Shown one piece after another: positions 1-7,380 of a DNA stretch of 18,976 nucleotides. A model generated the notes under the pieces. That model was not told the DNA's origin and made no database searches. It saw nothing but the letters and a program-made list of their open reading frames with translations. Every line of letters starts with the position of its first letter. Positions within the stretch are counted from its first letter, which is position 1. The stretch covers positions 1 through 18,976 of the forward strand of contig JBGVLV010000013.1 in assembly GCA_045124465.1 (NCBI GenBank), written 5' to 3'. The position numbers and the translations under genes are program-made. Source of the stretch: Scatosoma sp045124465 (GTDB taxonomy: Bacteria; Bacillota; Clostridia; Christensenellales; Borkfalkiaceae).

Positions 1-343
1 CCACCATACACCAGCGCGAGGAGGCGTTCATCAACGTTTCGCCCGTCGAAGAGAGAAATTTATACTCCCTGCCGAACACGACGTACGAGGGCGGCGTGGG
101 CCAAGTTTTCACCGTCACGATCTCGCCGAGCATGATCGGGCGCGTAAACTCCGCGCAGATATTCGTGACCATAAAAGCGTACCCTCTCGGCTTTACGTAC
201 GCGTAGCCGAACCCAAGCTCGTCCGCGCTCGAACAAGCTACTTCTTCCATAAGCGAAAGCGCGGCGGACGTTTTCAGCTCGTCCTTAAAATCCGCGTCGC
301 AGTACTTCACCTGAAATTCTTTACAATGTTCGTATCTTTCCAT
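1..343 (-). CDS. Acyl-ACP thioesterase, N-terminal part (runs off the left edge)
   Basis: Reading the minus strand from the ATG at 343 gives 114 codons without a stop. The protein starts MERYEHCKEFQVKYCDAD and contains SLMEEVACSSADELGFGYAY, ICAEFTRPIMLGEIVTVKTW and NASSRWCMV. This is the first hotdog half of the FatA/FatB-like bacterial acyl-ACP thioesterases, including the conserved small-S-R-W stretch that precedes the next strand. The family hydrolyses acyl-ACP to release free fatty acids or terminate fatty acid synthesis in the cytoplasm. The rest of the first domain, with any catalytic residues, and the second hotdog lie beyond the window. No Shine-Dalgarno precedes the ATG, and the promoter sits so close that the mRNA may be leaderless. 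The gene diverges from the PadR-like gene at 582. The family call is firm and the exact substrate unknown. Confidence 0.8.
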   Translation of the reverse strand, partial: MERYEHCKEFQVKYCDADFKDELKTSAALSLMEEVACSSADELGFGYAYVKPRGYAFMVTNICAEFTRPIMLGEIVTVKTWPTPPSYVVFGREYKFLSSTGETLMNASSRWCMV

Positions 344-352
344 AACGCATTT

Positions 353-381
353 ATTATACCTTTTTCCCCCGAAAAAGTCAA
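353..381 (-). promoter_or_regulatory. Sigma-A promoter of the acyl-ACP thioesterase gene
   Basis: On the minus strand TTGACT (381-376), a 17-bp spacer and TATAAT (358-353) form a near-perfect promoter. Transcription should begin about 7 bp downstream, near 346, only about 3 nt before the ATG at 343. Confidence 0.7.
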
Positions 382-454
382 TGACCGAGAGGTGAATTTT
401 TGGAAAAAAACGGTGAAAATCCCGCAGAATTTCCCATTTTTGTCGGCAATACCA

Positions 455-483
455 TTGACAATATTTATTATTTGTGATATAAT
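455..483 (+). promoter_or_regulatory. Perfect-consensus sigma-A promoter for the PadR-coiled-coil gene
   Basis: TTGACA (455-460), a 17-bp spacer and TATAAT (478-483) match the consensus at every position. This predicts a strong promoter with a start near 490 and a leader of about 90 nt before the ATG at 582. The likely start overlaps a cluster of ACGTAA motifs, so the promoter may be held in check by a repressor. Confidence 0.85.
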
Positions 484-485
484 AC

Positions 486-518
486 TTTACGTAAGGTATA
501 AAAGTACGTAAAACGTAA
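486..518 (+). promoter_or_regulatory. Candidate operator: three ACGTAA motifs at the transcription start
   Basis: TTTACGT (486-492) and ACGTAAA (506-512) form an inverted repeat with centres 20 bp apart, about two helical turns. A further ACGTAA lies at 513-518, and the first copy is itself the palindrome TTACGTAA. The cluster sits at and just after the predicted start of the 582 gene. PadR regulators often repress their own promoter, so autoregulation is a fair inference, although the classical PadR site is ATGT-N8-ACAT, which this is not. Confidence 0.4.
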
Positions 519-581
519 CGATATTCTGTCAGGCAAAGCAGAACTTCGTCTGACAAAAAACTTAGGAACGGAGGATATTTT

Positions 582-3065
582 ATGGAATATTCGGAGACGG
601 AAAACACCTTGACGGGCGGCGAAGAACAGAATTTCGACATCAGTTCCGATCTTATCCGCGGGCATATCAACACCATTATTTTACGCAGTTTATACGACGG
701 CGACAAATACGGGTACGATATCATCAACGAGATAGAAAAGAAAAGCGGCGGGCTTTACACGTTGAAACAGCCCACTCTTTACAGCGCGCTCAAACGTTTG
801 GAGTCTCTCAAATACGTACAGTCGTATTACGGGGATTTCTCCAACGGCGGCAGAAGAAAATATTTCTCCCTCACCGACGCGGGACGGACGGTCACGGAAA
901 AGAATCTGTCCGAATGGGAATATTCCCGAACGATCATCGACAGCCTTATCTCGGACGGCAACGCGCACTACGATTTCTCCTTTATCACGGAAAAGCAAAC
1001 GGAGCTGACCGAGCTGAAACGTTCCCTTGCCGCGCGCGAGGCGGCTATGGAGGAGGAACGTACCGCGCTCAATAATCTGAAAAACGAATTACAACGCGAA
1101 CGCGCGCTCCTTTCCACGCAAAGCTCCTCTCTCGTTTCGCAAAAATCCGATTTCAAGGAACTGAAAGAGAAATACGAATCGCAGGCGCGGGAGCTGGAAG
1201 AAAAACAACGCGTTTTGAGCGAGAAAGAAGGCGAGATCGCCGCGAAAGAATACGAGCTTAGCGAAAAGGAACGGGAAATAAGCGACGCGAAAACGGAACT
1301 CGAACGCCAAAACGCGGAGATACGCGAGCTGAAAAAATTATTAGAAGATCAGCGCGCGGCGTTTGAGGAAAAGGAACGCGAACTGACCGACGCACAGAAC
1401 GACCGTTTCGAAAGCGAACGGGAAGAACTCACGGTCAAATCGGAAACGTTACAAGCCGAGCAAGAAGAATTACAGAGAAACCGCGAGGAACTTACGGCTA
1501 AATCGGAAACATTGCAAGCGGAACAAGAAGAGTTACAAAGAAACCGCGAGGAACTTACGGTCAGATCGGAAACGTTACAAACCGAACAAGAAGAATTACA
1601 GAGAAACCGAGAAGAGTTCGAAAGAGCGAAAGAAGAACTGGAAACGGAACGCGCCGAATTAAACGAGAAAATACAAACGTTGGACGTCGAACGGGATACT
1701 CTCCGCGGCGAACACAACGCGCTCGAAGAATCGCAAGCACAATTACGGGAAAAGCGGGAAGAACTCGACGCTTTGAAAGAAAGTCTGCAAGCGGAACGCG
1801 CGGAAATCGACAGAAAAACGTACGAGCTTTCCCAGCGCGAATACGCTTTGGAAGAAAAGCAACGCAGCGTGAGCGACAAACAGTCGCAAACGACGGCTAC
1901 GGAAGAAGAGATCGAACGGCAACGCGAGGAGTTGCAAGCGCAACAATCCGAACTGGCGCGCGGAACGCAGAAATTACAGGACGATCTCGCGGAACTCCAA
2001 CAACAACAGAAAGAACTCGCCGCGCGACAAGCCGTTTACAATCAACAGCAGTTGGATTTCATCACCCGCAAAAACGCCCTCTCCGCGCAACAATTCGACT
2101 TCGCGGATAAATTGAGCGATTACAACGCGCAAGTGAAATTATTCAACGAGAACCTCGAAAAAATGGAATCCGAACGGGCGATGTTACAATCGGAGAAACA
2201 GTTGTTTGAAAGCCGCACACGGGAATTCGAAACGAAGTCCGCGGCGTTCGAAGAAGAAAAAGCCGCGTTCGCCCGCACCAAAGAAGAGGCGGAACGGGTA
2301 CTCCAAGAAACGCAACAAAAAGCGACCGAGGAAACCAACGTGCTTTTGAAACAAGCCCGCGAATTACAGGAACGCGAACTCGACCTCACCCAACGCGAGG
2401 CGGCGCTCAATAACGCTATGCGCGATCTCCGCTCCCGTCAATACGCTACGGCGTACCAAAACAACGAATACGCGTACGGATACGCCCCGCAAGCGCAGGG
2501 ATATTATCAACCCCCGCAAACAGAACCGAATTTCACCGACCTGCGCGACCGCGCGCAATCGGAAGGGATCAAGTTACAGACCGCGGGCGGTATCGCTACG
2601 ACGAACGCGCAAGCGCACGTATCGGCAAACGATACGGCAAACGCGCGGGGGTGTTATAATATGGGTCTTACGCTGTTTAAATCGGCGTTCATCGTATTCT
2701 GTATTATGGCGTTCGAAAGTTTGATCGTATTCTTCCTCCGCGGATATTTGAATATCCCCGTCGTCTACCCCATCGTCGGGTTTGCCGTCGGGTTCGTACA
2801 ATTCATCGTCTGCGCGATCCTCTACGCTTGCGGCTACCGTCCGAGAGCAAGACGGAAGAAACACCCCTCTTATATCCTGACGGCGGCGGTCGTATTCGTC
2901 ATCACCGTCATCATCGTTACGATGATCGCCGTATATTTCAAGGCGCAGGTTTCCGTTCCCGCACAGTTGCTTTCGTTTATCGTTATCCCCGTCGCGTATC
3001 TTCTGAACATTCTGTTCTTCACGGGATTCTTCTATTTGTTCTCCCGTAAAAAGGGTAACGACTGA
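582..3065 (+). CDS. PadR-family winged-helix protein fused to a long coiled coil and a four-helix membrane anchor
   Basis: Residues about 24-102 are a PadR winged helix: LIRGHINTIILRSL, YGYDIINEI, QPTLYSALKRLE, GGRRKYFSLTDAGR. Residues about 135-615 are nearly unbroken charged heptad sequence rich in E, Q, R and K, a coiled coil that could span tens of nanometres. A Tyr/Gln/Pro-rich linker follows (about 620-690), then four hydrophobic helices between about 697 and 822 ending in SRKKGND. PadR proteins are normally about 100-200 residue cytoplasmic repressors of stress or efflux genes, so this 827-residue form is far outside the usual size. The start is set by GGAGG at 570-574, 7 nt before the ATG. 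It lies alone between a consensus promoter and a strong terminator. It may be a membrane-tethered transcription factor or a structural protein that reuses the PadR fold. Ligand and targets are unknown. Confidence 0.8.
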   Translation: MEYSETENTLTGGEEQNFDISSDLIRGHINTIILRSLYDGDKYGYDIINEIEKKSGGLYTLKQPTLYSALKRLESLKYVQSYYGDFSNGGRRKYFSLTDAGRTVTEKNLSEWEYSRTIIDSLISDGNAHYDFSFITEKQTELTELKRSLAAREAAMEEERTALNNLKNELQRERALLSTQSSSLVSQKSDFKELKEKYESQARELEEKQRVLSEKEGEIAAKEYELSEKEREISDAKTELERQNAEIRELKKLLEDQRAAFEEKERELTDAQNDRFESEREELTVKSETLQAEQEELQRNREELTAKSETLQAEQEELQRNREELTVRSETLQTEQEELQRNREEFERAKEELETERAELNEKIQTLDVERDTLRGEHNALEESQAQLREKREELDALKESLQAERAEIDRKTYELSQREYALEEKQRSVSDKQSQTTATEEEIERQREELQAQQSELARGTQKLQDDLAELQQQQKELAARQAVYNQQQLDFITRKNALSAQQFDFADKLSDYNAQVKLFNENLEKMESERAMLQSEKQLFESRTREFETKSAAFEEEKAAFARTKEEAERVLQETQQKATEETNVLLKQARELQERELDLTQREAALNNAMRDLRSRQYATAYQNNEYAYGYAPQAQGYYQPPQTEPNFTDLRDRAQSEGIKLQTAGGIATTNAQAHVSANDTANARGCYNMGLTLFKSAFIVFCIMAFESLIVFFLRGYLNIPVVYPIVGFAVGFVQFIVCAILYACGYRPRARRKKHPSYILTAAVVFVITVIIVTMIAVYFKAQVSVPAQLLSFIVIPVAYLLNILFFTGFFYLFSRKKGND
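1425..1613 (+). repeat. Three tandem 63-bp repeats within the coiled coil
   Basis: Units at 1425-1487, 1488-1550 and 1551-1613 each encode 21 residues of the form ELTxxSETLQxEQEELQRNRE (residues 282-344). Only a few residues differ (V/A at unit position 4, K/R at 5, A/T at 11). Twenty-one residues is exactly three heptads, so gain or loss of a unit would change the rod length without breaking the coiled-coil phase. Confidence 0.9.
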
Positions 3066-3085
3066 ATTTGATCGGATACTTTTCC

Positions 3086-3127
3086 ATCTCTCTCCCCCGA
3101 CTTCCGAGGCGGAGAGAGATTTCTTTT
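3086..3127 (+). terminator. Intrinsic terminator after the PadR-coiled-coil gene
   Basis: A perfect 10-bp stem, ATCTCTCTCC (3086-3095) with GGAGAGAGAT (3111-3120), encloses a 15-nt loop and is followed by TTCTTTT. It lies 21 nt after the stop codon. Confidence 0.85.
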
Positions 3128-3168
3128 GCCGTTTTTGATTTTTTTTGTGAAATTCCTTGAAAAAATAA

Positions 3169-3197
3169 TTGACGGAATTCAATTTATCTGCTATAAT
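3169..3197 (+). promoter_or_regulatory. tRNA-Val promoter
   Basis: TTGACG (3169-3174), a 17-bp spacer and TATAAT (3192-3197) lie 16 bp before the first tRNA base, as expected for a stable-RNA promoter with a very short leader. Confidence 0.8.
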
Positions 3198-3213
3198 ATC
3201 AAAGTAATCTTTC

Positions 3214-3290
<77 letters not shown>

Positions 3291-3300
3291 CTAATCGGAA

Positions 3301-3339
3301 CCCTTCGGTCGCGTAATGCATCGGAGGGCTTTCGTTTTT
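3301..3339 (+). terminator. Probable terminator after tRNA-Val
   Basis: CCCTTCGG (3301-3308) pairs with TCGGAGGG (3321-3328), two pairs being G-U, around a 12-nt loop. CTTTCGTTTTT follows. It is weaker than the other terminators here, so some read-through into the gene at 3354 is possible; I see no clear separate promoter for that gene. Confidence 0.55.
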
Positions 3340-3353
3340 AACGGAGGACTATG

Positions 3354-3800
3354 ATGAAAGCCAAAAAAATACTTAAAATCGTCGGTATCCTTTTACTGCT
3401 CGGCGGCGTAACGCTGACGGGTATCGGACTCGTCGATTTCTTCTCGTCGATGGCAGACGGCGAACGCCCCTCCCTCTTTTGGTGCGCGTTCCTCGGCTTG
3501 CCTATGCTCGGGATCGGACTTGGCTTTACGGCGTTCGCGTTCAGACGGGAGATTTCAAATTACGTTATGAGCGAAACGGCGCCCGTATTAAACAACGCGA
3601 GCGAACAGCTCGCCCCCGCCCTCCGCAACGTTTCCAAGGCGGTAAATAACGGCGTTATCTGCTCCTGCGGCGAAATCAACGACGAAAACGCGAAGTTCTG
3701 CGCCGCTTGCGGAAAGAACCTGCAAAGCGTTTGCCCCAACTGCGGCAACAACGTGAAAAGCGACGACGCGTTTTGCGATCAATGCGGTAAAAAATTATAA
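3354..3800 (+). CDS. Small membrane protein with two C-terminal zinc ribbons
   Basis: The protein is about 148 residues. Two hydrophobic helices lie near residues 6-28 and 43-63, followed by an amphipathic stretch (SETAPVLNNASEQLAPALRN) and two treble Cys2-Cys2 knuckles: CSCG...FCAACG and CPNCG...FCDQCG. This is the double zinc-ribbon layout common in Firmicutes membrane proteins of unknown role, in which the ribbons face the cytoplasm. Two adjacent ATGs (3351, 3354) compete. GGAGG at 3343-3347 is 3 nt from the first and 6 nt from the second, so I chose the second. The SGNH hydrolase gene follows after 41 bp and may share its transcript. No specific function can be given. Confidence 0.8.
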   Translation: MKAKKILKIVGILLLLGGVTLTGIGLVDFFSSMADGERPSLFWCAFLGLPMLGIGLGFTAFAFRREISNYVMSETAPVLNNASEQLAPALRNVSKAVNNGVICSCGEINDENAKFCAACGKNLQSVCPNCGNNVKSDDAFCDQCGKKL

Positions 3801-3841
3801 TATCCATTATAATATAAAAACAATCAGAGAAGTATAAAAAT

Positions 3842-4498
3842 ATGAGAATTTTATTCTTCGGCGACAGCATTACGGATATGGGAAGAAGTCGCGACTTTAA
3901 CAAGAGCACGGATATTTGGAGCTACGGTAGCGGCTACCCTATGTTCGTTGCGAGCGATTTGTATCGGATCGACCCGAATAAATACGAGGTCATCAATCGC
4001 GGCATCAGCGGCAACCGCGTCGTCGATCTGTACGCAAGAGTGAAAGCGGACGTTTGGAATTTAGAACCCGACGTTTTGAGCATTTTGATCGGTATCAACG
4101 ATATTTGGCACGAAATTTCCTCGAAAAACGGCGTAGATTTGGTCCGTTTCGAGAAAATGTATCGAAACTTGATCGAGGACACGAAACAGGTTTTGCCGAA
4201 CGTAAAGATCGTTCTTTGCGAACCCTTCGTTTTGGAAGGCGGCGCGACCGAGAACACGGAAGAAATCCCCGACAGATTCGACCGTTTCCTCGGAGTTCGC
4301 GAATACGCGAAAGTCGTAAAGAAATTAGCGGAAGAATACGGTCTGTATTTCCTGCCCCTGCAAGAGAAATTCTCCGAGAAAGCGGAAAAATACGGCGCGA
4401 CCCCCTATCTCTACGACGGCGTTCACCCCATGGTTGCGGGCGCTACGCTGATCGCGGACGAATGGGTAAAACTGTTTAAAGAACAAATCGAAAAATAA
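3842..4498 (+). CDS. SGNH/GDSL-family hydrolase (esterase-like)
   Basis: The 218-residue protein carries all four SGNH blocks. FFGDSITDMG holds the nucleophile Ser9, GISGNRVVD gives Gly57, GINDIWH gives Asn86, and DGVHP supplies Asp192 and His195. The family cleaves ester bonds in carbohydrate esters or lipids, typically acetyl groups. There is no signal peptide, so it should act in the cytoplasm. The length is usual for the single-domain forms. The ribosome site is weak (AGAGAAG about 10 nt upstream). Two TATAAT-like stretches at 3796 and 3808 lack a good -35 and were not called. A strong terminator follows at 4519. Substrate is unknown; acetylated sugars are the usual guess for this subgroup. 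Confidence 0.88.
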   Translation: MRILFFGDSITDMGRSRDFNKSTDIWSYGSGYPMFVASDLYRIDPNKYEVINRGISGNRVVDLYARVKADVWNLEPDVLSILIGINDIWHEISSKNGVDLVRFEKMYRNLIEDTKQVLPNVKIVLCEPFVLEGGATENTEEIPDRFDRFLGVREYAKVVKKLAEEYGLYFLPLQEKFSEKAEKYGATPYLYDGVHPMVAGATLIADEWVKLFKEQIEK

Positions 4499-4518
4499 AA
4501 AAACGTTATCACACGGCA

Positions 4519-4549
4519 AAAACGGAGAGTTTTCCCCTCTCCGTTTTTT
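4519..4549 (+). terminator. Intrinsic terminator after the SGNH hydrolase gene
   Basis: A perfect 11-bp stem, AAAACGGAGAG (4519-4529) with CTCTCCGTTTT (4537-4547), has a 7-nt loop and a T run. The A-rich left flank could let it also work on the minus strand. Confidence 0.9.
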
Positions 4550-4553
4550 ACGT

Positions 4554-4602
4554 AAAAAAATCAGGCGCGGCGTTTTGGATCTTGTCCAAAGCCCGCGCCC
4601 GA
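4554..4602 (-). terminator. Intrinsic terminator of the iron-sulfur operon
   Basis: On the minus strand TCGGGCGCGG (4602-4593) pairs with CCGCGCCTGA (4570-4561). A smaller internal hairpin (TTTGGA/TCCAAA) lies in the loop, and seven T residues follow (4560-4554). It lies just downstream of the GGGtGRT gene. Confidence 0.85.
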
Positions 4603-4626
4603 CTCGTTTTTATTCGGTTTTAAAGC

Positions 4627-5628
4627 TTACGCTTTCATACCTTCTTCTACCGCAACGGCTACCGCAACGGTCGCGCCGACCATGGGGTTATTACCCATAC
4701 CGATAAGACCCATCATCTCAACGTGCGCGGGAACGGAGGACGAACCTGCGAACTGCGCGTCGGAGTGCATTCTGCCCATCGTGTCGGTCATACCGTAGGA
4801 CGCGGGACCTGCCGCCATATTGTCGGGGTGGAGCGTTCTGCCCGTACCGCCGCCGGAGGCAACGGAGAAGTATTTCACGCCGTTTTCGTTACACCATTTC
4901 TTATACGTGCCGGCAACGGGGTGCTGGAATCTCGTGGGGTTGGTGGAGTTACCCGTAATGGAAACGCCGACGTTTTCGAGTTTCATGATCGCAACGCCTT
5001 CGGGGACGGAGTCCGCACCGTAGCATTTAACCTTCGCGCGGTCGCCTTCGGAGAACGCTTTTTCGTAAACGACTTTCACCGTTTCCGTAGCGGGATCGAA
5101 TTCCGTTTCCACGAACGTGAATCCGTTAATTCTCGAAATGATATACGCCGCGTCTTTGCCAAGACCGTTCAATACGACGCGGAGGGGTTGCTTTCTTACC
5201 TTATTCGCATTGAGCGCGATGGAGATAGCGCCTTCTGCCGCCGCGAAGGATTCGTGACCGGCAAGGAAACAGAAACATTCCGTTTCGTCGGAGAGGAGCA
5301 TTGCGCCGAGGTTACCGTGGCCAAGACCTACCTGTCTGTTCTGCGCGACCGAACCGGGGATACAGAACGCTTGCAGACCGATACCGATCGCAGCCGCCGC
5401 GTCCGCCGCTTTTACGCAACCTTTTTTGATCGCGATCGCCGCGCCGACGGTGTATGCCCAAACCGCGTTTTCAAAGCAGATGGGTTGTCCGGCTCTGACG
5501 ATCTTATCGCAATCTACGCCTTTGGAAAGGCAGATCTCTCTACATTCTTCGATGGAAGAAATGCCGTATTCTTTCAGAACGCCGTTGATTTTATCGATTC
5601 TTCTTTCATAACCTTCAAATAATGACAT
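4627..5628 (-). CDS. GGGtGRT family protein, partner of a NifU-like scaffold
   Basis: The 333-residue protein has the signature SVASGGGTGRTLHPDNMA (GGGTGRT at 259-265) that names this family. It also has long conserved Gly/Ala-rich runs and many cysteines (for example C40, C51, C71, C89, C118, C120, C202, C246). The family is found mainly in anaerobic Firmicutes next to an iron-sulfur scaffold gene, as here; its biochemical role is not established. It is the second gene of a two-gene operon: the scaffold stop is 14 nt upstream, and GGAGGA at 5637-5642 gives an 8-nt spacing to the ATG. A role in iron-sulfur or other metallocofactor handling is inferred from the pairing only. Confidence 0.88.
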   Translation of the reverse strand: MSLFEGYERRIDKINGVLKEYGISSIEECREICLSKGVDCDKIVRAGQPICFENAVWAYTVGAAIAIKKGCVKAADAAAAIGIGLQAFCIPGSVAQNRQVGLGHGNLGAMLLSDETECFCFLAGHESFAAAEGAISIALNANKVRKQPLRVVLNGLGKDAAYIISRINGFTFVETEFDPATETVKVVYEKAFSEGDRAKVKCYGADSVPEGVAIMKLENVGVSITGNSTNPTRFQHPVAGTYKKWCNENGVKYFSVASGGGTGRTLHPDNMAAGPASYGMTDTMGRMHSDAQFAGSSSVPAHVEMMGLIGMGNNPMVGATVAVAVAVEEGMKA

Positions 5629-5642
5629 TTTGCTTGTCCTCC

Positions 5643-6353
5643 TTACTCTTTACGAGGGTCGATGAATTTCACAGCGCCCTGTTCTTCGCTGAATCTGCCG
5701 TAGTGTCCCATCGCTTTCTTGTATGCCTCGTTGGGTTCCATACCTTTCTTGATGAAATCGGTCATCTTGCCGAGCGAAACGAATTCGTAACCGATAACTT
5801 CGTTATTCGCGTCGAGCGCAAGACGGGTAACGTAGCCTTCCGCCATTTCCAGGTATCTTACGCCCTTTTGCAACGTGGAGTACATCGTACCCACCTGCGA
5901 ACGGTGGCCTTTACCGAGATCTTCAAGCCCCGCGCCGATCGCAAGACCGTCGTCGGAGAACGCGGACTGCGAACGTCCGTATACGATCTGCAAGAAAAGT
6001 TCTCTCATTGCCGTATTGATCGCGTCGCAAACGAGGTCGGTGTTGAGCGCCTCGAGGGGGGTCTTGCCGGGCAAGATCTCCGCAGCCATAGCCGCCGAAT
6101 GGGTCATACCGGAACAGCCGATCGTTTCTACGAGCGCCTCTTGAATGATACCCTGTTTGATATTCAAGCTGAGCTTGCAAGCGCCCTGTTGCGGCGCGCA
6201 CCAGCCGACGCCGTGGGTAAAGCCGCTGATATCTTTGATCTCTTTCGCGTGAATCCACTTGCCTTCTTCGGGAATGGCAGCGTTTTCATGACGGGCAACG
6301 CCTGCGCCTTTTGCAACGCAGAACATCTGTGCAACATCTTGTGATATTGTCAT
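5643..6353 (-). CDS. NifU-like iron-sulfur cluster assembly scaffold protein
   Basis: The 236-residue protein carries a NifU/IscU-type core with ETIGCSGMTHSAAMAAE (Cys80), further Cys at 52, 59 and 109, and Cys12 near the N terminus. Such proteins assemble Fe-S clusters on conserved cysteines for transfer to apo-enzymes. This member is longer than classic IscU (about 130 residues) and belongs to the clostridial group paired with GGGtGRT proteins. A longer frame could begin at 6419, but GGAGG at 6363-6367 is 9 nt from the ATG at 6353, so MTISQDVAQ is the start. It is first in the operon under the promoter at 6439-6467. Confidence 0.85.
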   Translation of the reverse strand: MTISQDVAQMFCVAKGAGVARHENAAIPEEGKWIHAKEIKDISGFTHGVGWCAPQQGACKLSLNIKQGIIQEALVETIGCSGMTHSAAMAAEILPGKTPLEALNTDLVCDAINTAMRELFLQIVYGRSQSAFSDDGLAIGAGLEDLGKGHRSQVGTMYSTLQKGVRYLEMAEGYVTRLALDANNEVIGYEFVSLGKMTDFIKKGMEPNEAYKKAMGHYGRFSEEQGAVKFIDPRKE

Positions 6354-6438
6354 TGTGAAATTCCTCCAAATATTTTTTCCTGAATCATCGTCAAACGGGT
6401 CTTTTTGTTTACGGAACAACCCCGTTTAAACCGAATAC

Positions 6439-6467
6439 AGTATAACATATTTGAAAAAAAATTTCAA
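6439..6467 (-). promoter_or_regulatory. Promoter of the iron-sulfur operon
   Basis: On the minus strand TTGAAA (6467-6462), a 17-bp spacer and TATACT (6444-6439) form a good sigma-A promoter, leaving a leader of about 80 nt before the ATG at 6353. I saw no recognisable regulatory element in the leader. Confidence 0.7.
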
Positions 6468-6565
6468 GTGTGCAAAGGCATATTTTTCCGCTTTTTTGGA
6501 AATTTTACGGAAATTTTTATCCCTTACACACCTTTTACACTTCTTTTCCCTTTTTCTCCCGCTCC

Positions 6566-7267
6566 TCAGTCGAGGAAATCCTCCGCGCGTAGCTTGCTAC
6601 GCAACTTCTCAATCGCGTGTTTTTCTATGCGCGATATGTACGAACGGGATATTTTCAAAACGTTCGCCACCTCCCTTTGCGGCAACGGTATGCCGCCTTT
6701 CAACGCATACCTAAGACAAATGATCGTATATTCCCGTTCGCTCAATATCTTTTTTATCTGTTCCAAAAGTTTTTCCCGCTGTACCGAGCGTTCCACCTGC
6801 TCGAACACGCAATCCTCTTTTTCAAACAAAAGATCCATAAGCGTGAGTTCGTTCCCGTCCTTATCCGTGCCGACGGGGTCGGAAAGAGAGAGATTGTTCT
6901 TATGTTTCTTATTTGCGCGTATGAGCATAAGTATCTCGTTTTCGATACACCGCGCGGTATACGTAGCGAGCGCCGTTCCGTGTCCCGGTCGGTAGGTGCC
7001 GATCGCCTTGATAAGCCCGATACTCCCCACCGAGATGAGATCGTCCGTTTCCGCCGCGCCCGCATACTTTTTGACGATATGCGCGACCAACCGCATGTTG
7101 TGCTTTATCAGCATATCTTTCGCCTCTTTATCCCCTTGCGCCGCAAGCTCCAAATACCTCTCCTCGTCCTCTTTCGAGAGCGGCTTGGGAAAAGAATTCT
7201 TCGTCCCGATCGACCCCGTAAAAAATACGATCTTCCCGAGGATCGTCCAAATAAGATCCAAAAACAT
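6566..7267 (-). CDS. sigK: Sporulation sigma factor SigK (pro-sigma-K), uninterrupted
   Basis: The 233-residue protein matches late mother-cell sigma factors. Residues 1-20 are hydrophobic (MFLDLIWTILGKIVFFTGSI), like the membrane-bound pro-sequence removed by the SpoIVFB protease. NSFPKPLS then begins the mature part. Region 2 is MRLVAHIVKKYAG to DDLISVGSIGLIKAI and ATYTARCIENEILMLIR (about 58-117). Region 4 ends in a helix-turn-helix, PQREVANVLKISRSYISRIE (196-215). GGAGG at 7277-7281 is 9 nt from the ATG. The gene is not split by a skin-like element. It implies an endospore programme, or descent from a spore former. The related SigE is the main alternative, but the DPVGTDKDGNE stretch and the pro-sequence favour SigK. 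Confidence 0.85.
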   Translation of the reverse strand: MFLDLIWTILGKIVFFTGSIGTKNSFPKPLSKEDEERYLELAAQGDKEAKDMLIKHNMRLVAHIVKKYAGAAETDDLISVGSIGLIKAIGTYRPGHGTALATYTARCIENEILMLIRANKKHKNNLSLSDPVGTDKDGNELTLMDLLFEKEDCVFEQVERSVQREKLLEQIKKILSEREYTIICLRYALKGGIPLPQREVANVLKISRSYISRIEKHAIEKLRSKLRAEDFLD

Positions 7268-7326
7268 ATTTCTTCACCTCCCGTTTCAACGTCGTCCACT
7301 TTTACTTCTTTTCGGAATTTCAGTCT

Positions 7327-7357
7327 ATCGTATGTTCGGGAGGGTTTGTACTATGTC
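7327..7357 (-). promoter_or_regulatory. Candidate sigma-E-type promoter of sigK
   Basis: On the minus strand GACATAGT (7357-7350) is followed after 15 bp by CATACGAT (7334-7327), close to the sigma-E pattern (ATATT-like -35, CATACA-T -10). Transcription would start about 50 nt before the sigK ATG. Mother-cell sigK is usually sigma-E dependent, which fits, but the -35 match is loose. Confidence 0.35.
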
Positions 7358-7380
7358 AAAAACTTTTTTCTTGTTCGGTT

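Noticed and set aside
526..555. Inverted TGTCAG...CTGACA in the leader of the PadR-like gene
   Set aside because: It has only a 6-bp stem with a 17-nt loop and no T run; it could arise by chance and has no clear role.
1349..1879. Minus-strand frame of Ser/Cys/Arg repeats
   Set aside because: It is the antisense image of the Glu/Gln-rich coiled-coil repeats.
4723..5622. Plus-strand 299-codon frame opposite the GGGtGRT gene
   Set aside because: It is a shadow frame with biased Arg/Val/Phe composition and no ribosome site.
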